Position numbers and translations under genes: made by a program. This document shows, in pieces, positions 14,411-21,900 of a stretch of 33,196 bases of DNA (position 1 is its first letter; the number at the start of each line of letters is the position of its first letter). Source of the stretch: a virus. Below the pieces are notes generated by a model. That model did no database searches, had not been told where the DNA came from, and saw nothing but the letters and a program-made list of their open reading frames with translations. Where the stretch lies: positions 1-33,196 of IMG/VR virus record IMGVR_UViG_3300035698_013781; one strand, given 5' to 3'.

Positions 14411-14856
14411 AAATCAATCTTGGATGTGGAAATAGAAAATTCAAAGATTTCGTTAATGTGGATAGGGATAAGGGTTGTAATCCAGAGGTTGTCGCAGACT
14501 TAAATGAAAAACTTCCATTCAAAGACAATGAAGCTGATTATGTTGTTGCATCCCATGTGATAGAGCATGTAGATGATGTGTTTGAATTCATGTATGAAAT
14601 ATGGAGAATCAGTAAGAATGGGGCCAGGATAGAAGTAATTGCACCAAACTTTACATATTCACACTGGGCAATCCAGCCACAGCACAAACGATTTATCAGA
14701 CCAAAATACTTTGAACAATGGGATCCTACTTATCATGGTGTTGAGAATTATGAGTATATGACTCATGGTGCAAAGTTTAAGACACTTAGTGAGGCTCCAT
14801 TTAATGAGGACAGAGAGCTGTATTTTATACTTGAGGTGGTAAAAGATGTCAAATGA
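14407..14856 (+). CDS. Class I SAM-dependent methyltransferase
   Basis: The 149-residue protein starts directly with the SAM-binding loop MKINLGCGNRKFKDFVNVDR, continues with LPFKDNEADYVVASHVIEHV (acidic motif and the post-II region) and ends with a domain rich in aromatic residues (FIRPKYFEQWDPTYHGVENY). This is the short type of methyltransferase often found in polysaccharide clusters, with the first strand at the very N-terminus. ATG 14407 overlaps the previous stop by four bases and follows GGAGGAGAACAA. Its own end overlaps the radical SAM gene by 11 bases. The methyl acceptor is unknown and may be a sugar, the product of the neighbouring transferase, or the radical SAM product. Confidence 0.8.
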   Translation: MKINLGCGNRKFKDFVNVDRDKGCNPEVVADLNEKLPFKDNEADYVVASHVIEHVDDVFEFMYEIWRISKNGARIEVIAPNFTYSHWAIQPQHKRFIRPKYFEQWDPTYHGVENYEYMTHGAKFKTLSEAPFNEDRELYFILEVVKDVK

Positions 14857-15940
14857 ATGGACTAATCGCTACAATCCCTTCAATTCATGGAAGGCACTAA
14901 CACATACTGACCATTTCAAAGCTATACTTGCAGGCCATCCAATGCCTCCAATCGTGGTTAATATGGATTTGACTAACAAATGCAATTATCAATGCAGATT
15001 TTGTATGTTTGGCGGTAAGCGTAAGCGTGCAGACTCACAATCTCAAGATTATCTATTTGGAACCAAAGACTTGCCAGAGGGATATGCTTTATCATTACCA
15101 AAATTCTGGAAAGATTGGGGCGTTAAGGCAGTTTGTCTTGCAGGTGGCGGAGAACCATCACTACACAAAGACTGCATGGGCTTTATTGAACAATGCGGTA
15201 AGAATGGGTTAGATCTCGGATTTGTTACAAACGGCTTTTTGGTTAACAATGAGAAGTGGTGGCAAGTAGTAAATGATAATTGTAAATTCATAGGTTTCAG
15301 TATTGATGCAGGAACCGCAGAGGATTATGCCAAAGTAAAAGGAGTTAAGAAAGAACAATTCCAAATCATAATCAATAATCTTAAGGGTGTCGCTAAGACT
15401 AAAGGCAATGTTCAAATCGGCTTCAAGTTTTTGTTGGATCAGTATAACCAGACCAGCATTTATGAGGCTGCAAAGATAGGCAGAGATACTGGTTGCAACC
15501 ATTTCCATTTTAGACCGGCAATAGATTCTTATGTTTATTCAGATGAAGAACTCAAGAAAATCTGGGCACAGATAAGCAAGGCTCAGAAAGACTTTGAATC
15601 TGACACTTACCATGTATTTGGTGTGAAACATAAGTTCAATCCGAATTTGTCTAAGAAGCATAAGTTTGGTAAATGCAGGGCAAGTATGCTCACATCTACC
15701 TGGGCCGCAGACGGAAATGTTTACTTATGCACAGATTCCAGAGGATGCGATTGGAGCAGATTGGTATCACACTATCCAGACCCAACTAAAGTAATTGACT
15801 ATTGGGGCAGTAAAGAACACTGGGCTAAGGTTGACAAGATTAATTTCAATGAGAAGTGTGACAGATGCACATTAACAGCATATAATGAATTTTTTGAAAA
15901 TGTATTCATTAATGATAATATGGATCGGAACCTGATATAA
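14846..15940 (+). CDS. Radical SAM/SPASM enzyme
   Basis: The 364-residue protein has the iron-sulfur motif CxxxCxxC at Cys46, Cys50 and Cys53 (DLTNKCNYQCRFCMFGG), a GGGEP motif (VCLAGGGEPSLH) that helps hold SAM, and C-terminal cysteines in KCRASMLTSTWAADGNVYLC and NEKCDRCTLTAYN, which match a SPASM auxiliary-cluster domain. It should make a 5'-deoxyadenosyl radical to modify a peptide, sugar or nucleotide. In glycan clusters, such enzymes carry out dehydrations, epimerisations or methylations. ATG 14846 is preceded by GAGGTGGT (14833-14840). It lies between a methyltransferase and GT2 genes; no small precursor peptide with a leader is seen beside it, which favours a small-molecule substrate. 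Confidence 0.8.
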   Translation: MSNEWTNRYNPFNSWKALTHTDHFKAILAGHPMPPIVVNMDLTNKCNYQCRFCMFGGKRKRADSQSQDYLFGTKDLPEGYALSLPKFWKDWGVKAVCLAGGGEPSLHKDCMGFIEQCGKNGLDLGFVTNGFLVNNEKWWQVVNDNCKFIGFSIDAGTAEDYAKVKGVKKEQFQIIINNLKGVAKTKGNVQIGFKFLLDQYNQTSIYEAAKIGRDTGCNHFHFRPAIDSYVYSDEELKKIWAQISKAQKDFESDTYHVFGVKHKFNPNLSKKHKFGKCRASMLTSTWAADGNVYLCTDSRGCDWSRLVSHYPDPTKVIDYWGSKEHWAKVDKINFNEKCDRCTLTAYNEFFENVFINDNMDRNLI

Positions 15941-15941
15941 A

Positions 15942-16601
15942 ATGGAAGTCGCAATAATATTACCTTGTAGGAACAGTATGCCTCATTTGAAGGTTGCAGT
16001 CTCAGCACTATTCCATTCAACATCATTCCCATTCAAGCTAATCTTGATTGAAAGCGAAAGCACTGACGGCACTGCAGAATACTGCGATGAAATGGCTAAG
16101 AGTGATAGGATAGAAGTCTATCACACTCCAAAGAAGGGCTATCAGAATGCTCTCAATTTTGGTATCAAGAAGGCCGCAGACTTAGATGTTTACATAACAC
16201 AAGATGATGTAATCCATTCAAGATTGTATGGTAGAGATTGGTTAAAAGACATGAATGGCCTCTCCAAGCGAGAGAATGTTGGTCAAGTTACTACCATTGC
16301 TGGCCATGGCAAAAGTGGCCCACAATATTTAGAGGGCTTAATATGGGCTGGCTCCTGGAGCATGTACTTATCAAGGCGAACAATCAATGAAGTAGGCTTG
16401 TTTGATGAGAACATGATGACCGGCGATGACATAGATTACAGTTATCGTTGCAGTAAAAAAGGAAAAGTTGTTGTGCTCATAGATTATTGGGTTCAACATC
16501 ACAGATTTACAGGCCACGGTATTGTTGATGATCCAAAAACAATAGCAAAGATGGCAAAGTATTTTAGACAAAAGCATAAATTGAGGTGCAAAGATGAGTA
16601 A
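15942..16601 (+). CDS. GT2 (GT-A) glycosyltransferase
   Basis: The 219-residue protein is a compact GT-A enzyme: MEVAIILPCRNSMPHLKVAV, then LILIESESTDGTAEYCDEMA and the metal motif DVYITQDDVIHS. The C-terminal acceptor part has VGLFDENMMTGDDIDYSYRC, the 'F-DE-x(n)-D-D-x-D' block of GT2 proteins, followed by HHRFTGHG. It starts two bases after the radical SAM stop with a weak binding site, so coupling is likely. It should transfer a sugar from a nucleotide donor to a glycan, lipid or protein acceptor on the cytoplasmic side. No membrane segment is present. The end overlaps the next GT2 gene by eight bases. Confidence 0.82.
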   Translation: MEVAIILPCRNSMPHLKVAVSALFHSTSFPFKLILIESESTDGTAEYCDEMAKSDRIEVYHTPKKGYQNALNFGIKKAADLDVYITQDDVIHSRLYGRDWLKDMNGLSKRENVGQVTTIAGHGKSGPQYLEGLIWAGSWSMYLSRRTINEVGLFDENMMTGDDIDYSYRCSKKGKVVVLIDYWVQHHRFTGHGIVDDPKTIAKMAKYFRQKHKLRCKDE

Positions 16602-17475
16602 AAAATTATGTGTATTGATTAATACCAGAGATAGACCAACAGAGTGCGCTTTGTTGTTACAATCACTTAGAACCCAGACATTCCAAGATTTTGATGTATT
16701 CATATTGGATGATATGTCCGGAGCTCACATGAGCAATTATCACTTTTTTAATTGTATGATTACTCGCATAAAGAGTGAGAACCACAGAATCTTTATGAAA
16801 AGAACAGAATTTCCACATGGTGTAAGCCGTGCAAGACACGCAATCTCAGAATGGGCATTTGATAGTGGGGATTACGCTTATGCCTTAAGAGTTGACGATG
16901 ATGTTATTCTTGAGCCAGACTATATTGAAAGACTGTTTAAAGTGATTGACGCAGGCTATGACATAGCAAGTGGAGTTACTGTAGCAATGCAGAACCCTGT
17001 ATTTATCCGAGATCCAAAATTCCTTAATGGGATTATTAACAGGGTTATCCTTGATGATAAGGGCAATTACATTATGAACGGCGATGATTGTGGCTGTGGC
17101 TATACAGATTCTGTTATTTTACCAGCTCACCATTTCCGCAGCTGTGCAATAATCACTAAAGAAGTCCATGCTAAAGTGAAGTATTACCCTACAGTTTTGA
17201 GTAAGCACGGATTTAGAGAAGAACAGATTTTTAGCTACAAGGCCTTGATGGCTGGATTTACTATTGGTGTAGACACCTGCGCAGTAAATTACCATCAATT
17301 AACACCTTCAGGCGGTGAGAGATTCCCAGACCAGATTGATTTAACAAAATTCAACCAAGGTCAATTCAGAGACTTCACACGGAAACACAAAGCCGCACTC
17401 AACAAGATTTTCACGCATGACAATATGCCTGACAAATTAGAGTTTATGAAAGAATGCAACCTACTAATGGAGTGA
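16594..17475 (+). CDS. GT2 (GT-A) glycosyltransferase
   Basis: The 293-residue protein begins MSKKLCVLINTRDRPTECAL and has FDVFILDDMSG and the metal-binding motif YALRVDDDVILEPDYIERLF, then FRSCAIITKEVHAKV and HGFREEQIFSYKALMAGFT, the second acidic pair of GT2 enzymes. It is close in layout to the preceding gene but longer and not a recent copy: the motifs differ. Start ATG 16594 follows GAGGTGC (16584-16590). Its end holds the binding site for the next small gene. Two adjacent GT2 enzymes suggest two sequential transfers. Donor and acceptor are unknown. Confidence 0.82.
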   Translation: MSKKLCVLINTRDRPTECALLLQSLRTQTFQDFDVFILDDMSGAHMSNYHFFNCMITRIKSENHRIFMKRTEFPHGVSRARHAISEWAFDSGDYAYALRVDDDVILEPDYIERLFKVIDAGYDIASGVTVAMQNPVFIRDPKFLNGIINRVILDDKGNYIMNGDDCGCGYTDSVILPAHHFRSCAIITKEVHAKVKYYPTVLSKHGFREEQIFSYKALMAGFTIGVDTCAVNYHQLTPSGGERFPDQIDLTKFNQGQFRDFTRKHKAALNKIFTHDNMPDKLEFMKECNLLME

Positions 17476-17480
17476 TACCG

Positions 17481-17771
17481 ATGAAAGAAGCACTAACTAT
17501 GGAAGAGCAAGCTGTAAAGAATATTAATCTCAAAAAGGAAAATAAAGTTCCAGAATCAACTGCAGACCCTATTTCAGAGAAGGAAATAGATGGTGAGATT
17601 TGGGTCAAGAAAGAAGAATCAACAGAGATTTCAGATGCAGAGATTGGCTCTCAACTTAACTCGCTTTTTAATAAAGCTGTTAAGGGTCGTCAAAGGGATG
17701 ATGTGGTAAAAATAATGCGTAATGCACTTAAAAAACTGGCTTACAAGTCAGAAAGTAATGGTGGTTATTGA
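17481..17771 (+). CDS. Small hydrophilic protein of unknown function
   Basis: ATG 17481 is preceded by GGAGTGA (17469-17475), so I prefer it over the in-frame ATG 17454, which overlaps the upstream gene. The 96-residue product is charged and probably partly disordered (MKEALTMEEQAVKNINLKKE, then a segment of Glu, Lys and Ser), with a more ordered helical end GRQRDDVVKIMRNALKKLAY. No family is recognised. It lies inside the glycan cassette and its TGA overlaps the epimerase ATG by one base, so it is co-translated, perhaps as an adaptor of the glycosyltransferases, which is only a guess. Confidence 0.55.
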   Translation: MKEALTMEEQAVKNINLKKENKVPESTADPISEKEIDGEIWVKKEESTEISDAEIGSQLNSLFNKAVKGRQRDDVVKIMRNALKKLAYKSESNGGY

Positions 17772-18562
17772 TGAGATATGTAATAACCGGCCAAGAAGGT
17801 TTGATTGGTAAGGAATTTAAGAAAAGGTTGAAAGCCGCAGGCCATGAATGTGTATTAGAAGTTGACTTGCGAAAGGACAATAAGAACATCAATTACATGC
17901 CCAGTATGAAAGTAGAGAAGGTTGATATGGTGTTTCACCTTGCCGCATTCTGCAAGATTAACCAATCAATAGAAGATCCAACTCTTGTATTTGAGAACAA
18001 TGTCAAGGGCACATTCAATGTTATGGAATTTTGTAGGAAATATAGAATCCCTAAGATAGTATTCTTCTCAAGCACCAGGATACTAAGCAAAGAGCAGAAT
18101 CCATATACTGTAAGCAAGATTTATGGTGAGAGTTTAGTAAAAGCTTACTGTGAATGTTATGATATGGAATATCTAATTATTAGGCCAAGCACAGTTTATG
18201 GTGGCAAAGACTCTACACATCGTTTAATTGACATTTGGATTAATAATGCTAAGAAGGATTTACCTTTAACAATTTATGGTGATAGGGAAAAGACACTGGA
18301 TTTCACTTATGTAGATGATTTCCTTGACGCATTTGAAATTGCTCTGAGATCTGGTTGGAATCAGGAACATAATATTTCTGGCAAATGTGAGGAATTATTG
18401 TTAGATGTTGCAAAAGAGATAATTTCGCAGCTTAATAGTAAATCAGAGATAGCATTTGAGGATGCTGAAAAGGCTCAACCGCAGAAAGTACATATAAAGA
18501 ACACAATACGCTACAATCCAAAAGTGAATATTAGCGAAGGCATTAAGAGGTGCATAAAATGA
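17771..18562 (+). CDS. NAD-dependent epimerase/dehydratase (extended SDR)
   Basis: The 263-residue protein has the Rossmann glycine motif MRYVITGQEGLIGKEFKKRL (GxxGxxG), the DMVFHLAAF strand, FFSSTRIL and the active-site YTVSK (Tyr-x3-Lys), then IIRPSTVYGG. This is the extended short-chain dehydrogenase pattern of nucleotide-sugar epimerases and dehydratases. At 263 residues it is some 50 short of usual GalE/RmlB-type enzymes, with the loss mainly in the C-terminal substrate region. It would convert a nucleotide-linked sugar, supplying a donor for the cassette. ATG 17771 follows GGTGGTTATTG and overlaps the preceding TGA. The C-terminus overlaps the next gene by four bases. Confidence 0.82.
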   Translation: MRYVITGQEGLIGKEFKKRLKAAGHECVLEVDLRKDNKNINYMPSMKVEKVDMVFHLAAFCKINQSIEDPTLVFENNVKGTFNVMEFCRKYRIPKIVFFSSTRILSKEQNPYTVSKIYGESLVKAYCECYDMEYLIIRPSTVYGGKDSTHRLIDIWINNAKKDLPLTIYGDREKTLDFTYVDDFLDAFEIALRSGWNQEHNISGKCEELLLDVAKEIISQLNSKSEIAFEDAEKAQPQKVHIKNTIRYNPKVNISEGIKRCIK

Positions 18563-19626
18563 TTAACATTATCGGACAGATATTTGGTAGTAGTGGCTAT
18601 GATGTCCACACACGAAATTTAGGTAGGGCTTTAGCAATGAAAACTGACGCAAGATACACAGTCAGAGCAGGGCAAGGCTGGGAAAGATTAGTAGATGACA
18701 AAGAGCTATCTATGATAAAAGCCCCCGCAGTCAAAGATGAAATAACCTTGATAATCACCAATCCATTGAATTGGAGAGTCAATACTAATTCTGGAAGGAA
18801 TTGGGTATATTTAGTATGGGAGGGGGATTGCATTCCAAAACATTTCATAAACGAATGTATGAATCCAGAGATTGAATACATCCTGGTCCCAAGCAAACAC
18901 ACTTTGAAGGCATTGATGGACACAGAAAAGACCCAAGAACAATATGAAACCATCAAAGCTAAGGTGAGAGTAGTGCCGCATGGAGTAGATACAAGCATAT
19001 TCTATCCAAAAGATAAGCCAGAGAAGCGCATTTTCTTTATGAACAAAGGATTTAGAAATATGCAAGACCGAGGAGGCGTACAATACGGCCTCAGAGCTTA
19101 CTTTGAGGAGTTCACAGACAAAGATGATGTAGAAATGCTACTAAAGATCAACCCTGCTTATGGAATTGATAAAGTCCAGGCATTGATTGACCAAATAGCA
19201 CCAAGAAAACAAGGATTACCTTTATTGAACCTCAATATGGACAACATGCCTTACGATAAGCTTGTAGATTTATACAACAAATGCAATGTATTTGTCTCAC
19301 CTACGAGGGCTGAAGCCTATAATTTGCCTTGCATTGAAGCAATGGCCTGCGGCTTGCCAGTAATTACCACTGACTTTGGTGGCCAGACCGATTTCTGTAA
19401 CAAAGATAACGGCTGGATTGTTGGCGGTAAGCTTGTAGAGGTTAAGCATGAATTGATGTATGAGGGTACTAAATGGTTAACTCCAAATGTCGCAGACTTA
19501 AGAAAAGCAATGAGAGAAGCTTACGAGAATAGAGAACTTGTAACTGAGAAATCAAAAAAAGCTCTCAATACTGCAAGGAGTAATGGATGGGATAGATCTG
19601 CCCAATTAATTGTAGATTTGATATGA
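18559..19626 (+). CDS. GT4-type (GT-B) glycosyltransferase
   Basis: I use ATG 18559 (site GAGGTGC at 18548-18554) rather than the in-frame GTG 18550 inside that site. The 355-residue product starts MINIIGQIFGSSGYDVHTRN, the N-terminal acceptor-side loop of GT-B enzymes, has VVPHGVDTSIFYPKD between domains and the donor motif TRAEAYNLPCIEAMACGLPV with a Glu-x7-Glu pair. It is distinct from the first GT4 at 10735 by sequence, although both carry the 'PHGV(D/N)TS(I/L)FY' linker. It is the last enzyme of the cassette; its TGA overlaps the ATG of a small HTH protein. Sugar specificity is unknown. Confidence 0.84.
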   Translation: MINIIGQIFGSSGYDVHTRNLGRALAMKTDARYTVRAGQGWERLVDDKELSMIKAPAVKDEITLIITNPLNWRVNTNSGRNWVYLVWEGDCIPKHFINECMNPEIEYILVPSKHTLKALMDTEKTQEQYETIKAKVRVVPHGVDTSIFYPKDKPEKRIFFMNKGFRNMQDRGGVQYGLRAYFEEFTDKDDVEMLLKINPAYGIDKVQALIDQIAPRKQGLPLLNLNMDNMPYDKLVDLYNKCNVFVSPTRAEAYNLPCIEAMACGLPVITTDFGGQTDFCNKDNGWIVGGKLVEVKHELMYEGTKWLTPNVADLRKAMREAYENRELVTEKSKKALNTARSNGWDRSAQLIVDLI

Positions 19627-19802
19627 GGGGGGTGGACTGGAAACCACCTGCAAGGGATGGATTACCATGGACTCGTGATGAAGAAGAGCAGGTTTATTCA
19701 CTTTATCAAAAAGGAGTTCCCAAATATGAGATTGGGGAACACCAGCGCAGAACTAAGGAATCAATCAATGCAAGATTGCGTGGGATAAGGAGGAGAAAAT
19801 AG
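19623..19802 (+). CDS. Small Myb/SANT-like HTH DNA-binding protein
   Basis: ATG 19623 overlaps the preceding TGA. The 59-residue product has PWTRDEEEQVYSLYQKGVPK then YEIGEHQRRTKESINARLRG, which follows the pattern 'W-(S/T)-x-x-E-(D/E)-x-x-(L/V)-x-x-L-x-x-x-G-x-x-x-x-x-I-(A/G)-x-x-x-x-R-(S/T)-x-x-(S/A)-(I/V)-x-x-(R/K)-L' of Myb/SANT-like three-helix domains used by many phages as small regulators or terminase-like DNA binders. A basic tail (RGIRRRK) follows. It lies between the glycan cassette and the packaging region and could control either. Confidence 0.65.
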   Translation: MRGVDWKPPARDGLPWTRDEEEQVYSLYQKGVPKYEIGEHQRRTKESINARLRGIRRRK

Positions 19803-19933
19803 TAGGGGCTCATTGGTGCCCAAACGGCTGTGGTAAATCAGTAATTTATTACTCACTTAGTGAAGGCAGAAAAAATGGTGTTTATTCATGCACTCGCTGT
19901 GGTTCTGAGTTTGATGCCGCAACATTTAAATAG
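19799..19933 (+). CDS. Mini zinc-ribbon protein with a non-standard start
   Basis: An open frame overlaps the previous stop by four bases and encodes 44 residues: Cys7 and Cys11 in HWCPNGCGKS, Cys31 and Cys34 in SCTRCGSEFDA, a full zinc ribbon. No ATG, GTG or TTG exists between the in-frame stop at 19754 and Cys7. However AAGGAGGA (19787-19794) sits five bases before ATA 19799, exactly where a start is expected. It parallels AAGGAGGAAAA-ATG at 20154. Either AUA is used as start or the gene is decayed at its start codon. The last codons TTT AAA TAG also form the TATA box of the next promoter. Confidence 0.5.
   Translation: MVGAHWCPNGCGKSVIYYSLSEGRKNGVYSCTRCGSEFDAATFK
19925..19932 (+). promoter_or_regulatory. 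Possible TATA box for the small packaging-region genes
   Basis: TTTAAATA at 19925-19932 would place transcription start near 19953, about 25 bases before ATG 19978. The BRE is weaker than at the other promoters, because the bases ahead are coding (GCCGCAACA). Confidence 0.4.
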
Positions 19934-19977
19934 TAGAACAACAATTAGTTAATTAAACTACATATACGGTGATAATT

Positions 19978-20157
19978 ATGGGAAAAAATGTTGCATTAAG
20001 GGAAAGAATTCTTCAAAGAAGTATTGGATTCAATTATAGACAAGTTGAGTTCTTTGACAAATATCCAGAATTTAAACCAGATTTATTCTGCAGGAAAGCT
20101 ATTGATGAACAGATAGCAATTGTAGACCCGCAGTTTTTATCCAAGGAGGAAAAATGA
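19978..20157 (+). CDS. Small protein of unknown function
   Basis: I choose ATG 19978 since GGTGAT (19968-19973) is a good archaeal binding site four bases upstream; the in-frame GTG 19969 is part of that site. The 59-residue product MGKNVALRERILQRSIGFNY then RQVEFFDKYPEFKPDLFCRK is helical and charged, with one cysteine. It looks like a small regulator or HTH-type fragment (helices ALRERILQRSIG and NYRQVEFFDKY), but I recognise no family. Its TGA overlaps the next ATG by four bases. Confidence 0.55.
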   Translation: MGKNVALRERILQRSIGFNYRQVEFFDKYPEFKPDLFCRKAIDEQIAIVDPQFLSKEEK

Positions 20158-20459
20158 AAAGACAATTAGATGCGCAAGAAAAGGAATTAACTGAGAAAGG
20201 CAAGGCCGCAGTCCAAGACAGAATGAACAGATTACAGGAATCACTCTTATTTAATAAGGTGACCATGGCATTCCAAAAGATCCAAGATCAGTATCAAGAT
20301 GAGGTTAGACCTTACCTAAGAAAGAAGCAAGCTGAAGAGAACCAAAGGATTATGGATGGTTTGAATCAAAATCTTTCAATGGAGCAGGCTAACATTGACA
20401 ATTTAGCAGACCAATTAAAGAATGGGATTGTTGTAAAAGAACCAGTGGAGGAGGAGTAA
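20154..20459 (+). CDS. Coiled-coil protein of unknown function
   Basis: ATG 20154 follows AAGGAGGAAAA at ideal spacing. The 101-residue product is almost all helix and very charged: MKRQLDAQEKELTEKGKAAV, then MAFQKIQDQYQDEVRPYLRK and DNLADQLKNGIVVKEP, with heptad-like spacing suggesting a coiled coil over residues 1-85. It ends in an acidic tail. It lies two genes before a larger unknown protein in the run that leads to the terminase genes, so a packaging or head-assembly role is possible. There is no motif that would show function. Confidence 0.55.
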   Translation: MKRQLDAQEKELTEKGKAAVQDRMNRLQESLLFNKVTMAFQKIQDQYQDEVRPYLRKKQAEENQRIMDGLNQNLSMEQANIDNLADQLKNGIVVKEPVEEE

Positions 20460-20460
20460 G

Positions 20461-21132
20461 ATGGCAGGAGAATTTTTTAGAAGGCTAACAGAGGACGAAC
20501 AGAGAGACTTTAAAGACATCGGTCCATATAAGGGCAAGGGTGCGAGAGTTAGATTTCAAGAAGAGATTGGAGCAATTAGGCTTAAAGCCGCAAAACAAAA
20601 GATCCCATTCTTTAAGAAAGCTGCAATGGATGATTTTGATGAGTATTACAAAGAAGCCGCAAAGAAATCAATGAGAATCAACGGTTATGTTAGCGCCGCA
20701 GACATAAAACCCATTAAGATGGACTGGAAGAAATATAGCTCTCCAGATAACATAGACTTCATTGAAATGGTAGAACAAAGGGATGCGCATGCAAGTAAGA
20801 AGCACCCATTTGATATATTTGTTAGAGCATTCAGATACAAATATGTAGGATATGGTGTCCCAGGAGTCTACAATATGTCAGTTATGGAAGAAGAAGTATT
20901 TGCAGTCAAGAGAGCCAGAGCAGCTTATGAAAACAAGCCAGAGCTCGCAGATATATCACCTGCAGAGAAGAGCAGTGAGTTGTATAAGGATAAACCAAAA
21001 TCAGATTCGCCGCAGTCAGAACTCCCATTAGAGATAGACTCACTTGATAAGCACTTGAATGATGAAAAGCTTAAAGAGAAGTATGGTGATAGGGCAGATG
21101 AGGCTAAGAAATTGATTGAGGCCGCAGACTAA
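20461..21132 (+). CDS. Conserved-looking unknown protein before the terminase
   Basis: The 223-residue protein starts one base after the previous stop with GTGGAGGAGG (20446-20456) as binding site. It begins MAGEFFRRLTEDEQRDFKDI and has a lysine- and aromatic-rich body (IPFFKKAAMDDFDEYYKEAA, then HPFDIFVRAFRYKYVGYGVP), followed by a Pro/Ser/Glu-rich linker (about 165-190) and a helical acidic end. No cysteines or membrane segments. It is not a recognised family. Its place before the small terminase and its basic ordered half suggest DNA or head interaction. The TAA overlaps the next ATG. Confidence 0.6.
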   Translation: MAGEFFRRLTEDEQRDFKDIGPYKGKGARVRFQEEIGAIRLKAAKQKIPFFKKAAMDDFDEYYKEAAKKSMRINGYVSAADIKPIKMDWKKYSSPDNIDFIEMVEQRDAHASKKHPFDIFVRAFRYKYVGYGVPGVYNMSVMEEEVFAVKRARAAYENKPELADISPAEKSSELYKDKPKSDSPQSELPLEIDSLDKHLNDEKLKEKYGDRADEAKKLIEAAD

Positions 21133-21281
21133 TGATTGAAAAGATAAGAGTATGTAGAGTACATAAGCGTAAAGGCATACCAGTAAGAACAGTATTTGAA
21201 AACGGAGAGGAGTTCTGTCCTGAATGTAAACTTGCGGGCACTTGTTTAGGGATTAGGATTCTTCTCCTATCAAAAGATTAA
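21132..21281 (+). CDS. Mini zinc-binding protein
   Basis: ATG 21132 overlaps the stop of the preceding gene by one base. The 49-residue product MIEKIRVCRVHKRKGIPVRT then NGEEFCPECKLAGTCLG has Cys8-x2-His11 and Cys29-x2-Cys32, with Cys38 spare, which can form a single zinc ribbon. It has no further features. Several such mini zinc proteins lie in this half of the window (19799, 25200, 26261), so they may be a common accessory of this virus lineage. Confidence 0.5.
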   Translation: MIEKIRVCRVHKRKGIPVRTVFENGEEFCPECKLAGTCLGIRILLLSKD

Positions 21282-21291
21282 GGAGGTCACA

Positions 21292-21378
21292 ATGAATAAA
21301 GACAATTTCTATCATATTGCAACATTTATCATAGCAGGAATACTATTAGTATTATCAATTTGGGGTCAGTGTAGGTAG
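21292..21378 (+). CDS. 28-residue single-span membrane peptide
   Basis: ATG 21292 lies four bases after an excellent binding site AAGGAGGT (21280-21287). The peptide MNKDNFYHIATFIIAGILLV ends LSIWGQCR and contains one membrane helix of about 17 residues. The strong binding site and tight packing favour a real gene despite its size. It could be a small holin-like or regulatory membrane peptide; nothing proves this. Confidence 0.45.
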   Translation: MNKDNFYHIATFIIAGILLVLSIWGQCR

Positions 21379-21383
21379 GTAAA

Positions 21384-21809
21384 ATGTTAGCATCCGCCGC
21401 AGACTCCAAATACAGATTTGACAATATGGATAAAGATAAAGTCAAAGAGATAGCACATAAGGGTAATGCAGCTTCCAATGCTCCAGAGGCAAGAGTTAAC
21501 AAGTCTAAGGCAGCTATATTAAGACACTTCCGTAATAAGAACCCTGACATTGCAGCACTAATGCAGGCGTATAAGAGCCATGATTCTTTATTTGTAATGG
21601 AGAAATATGTAGCTGACAATGAGAAGTTTATGACACTGTTTACCGAGGCTGACACACCAGACGGTAAGCGTAAGATCCTGCGAGATTATATGGATTTTCA
21701 GATGAAGATGTTTGAACTAATATTTGGAAGCAAACAATTAATTGCAACTACTCAGATTGAGCCTCTTGTTGTGAACATCGTCAACCCCGCGGCGGTTAAT
21801 GATGATTGA
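21384..21809 (+). CDS. Putative small terminase subunit
   Basis: The 141-residue protein ends 98 bases before the large terminase start, the usual position of the small subunit. It has a basic N-terminal part with a possible DNA-binding segment (ARVNKSKAAILRHFRNKNPD), a central helix pair (YVADNEKFMTLFTEADTPDG, then KRKILRDYMDFQMKMFELIF) that could oligomerise, and a strand-rich C-terminal tail ending NIVNPAAVNDD as in subunits that contact TerL. Start ATG 21384 follows GGTAGGTAAA. The call depends on position and general shape; small subunits share little sequence. Confidence 0.5.
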   Translation: MLASAADSKYRFDNMDKDKVKEIAHKGNAASNAPEARVNKSKAAILRHFRNKNPDIAALMQAYKSHDSLFVMEKYVADNEKFMTLFTEADTPDGKRKILRDYMDFQMKMFELIFGSKQLIATTQIEPLVVNIVNPAAVNDD

Positions 21810-21813
21810 TGCG

Positions 21814-21900
21814 ACCTTCGTTTCCTGTGGAACTTCTATGAGTGGTCAAAACTTCAGTTTCACCTCCAAAGGTACTGAAAGTTCCATAGGAAATGGAGGT
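21814..21900 (+). promoter_or_regulatory. Long hairpin covering the terL ribosome binding site
   Basis: Bases 21814-21835 pair with 21879-21900 over 22 consecutive positions, with only three G-U wobbles. The right arm contains the terL binding site GGAGGT (21895-21900), so it is paired and hidden. The 43-base loop holds ACCTCC (21862-21867), a second perfect complement of the same binding site, and can form its own hairpin (ACTTCAGT 21851-21858 with ACTGAAAGT 21874-21882; ACCT/AGGT inside). It looks like a translational switch or a processing or packaging signal. Confidence 0.65.

Noticed and set aside
21814-21900. tRNA or intron reading of the terL leader
   Set aside because: The fold is one long stem with a 43-base loop; there is no cloverleaf, no T-loop GGTTCAA pattern and no acceptor CCA-type end. 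No tRNA gene was recognised elsewhere in the window either.
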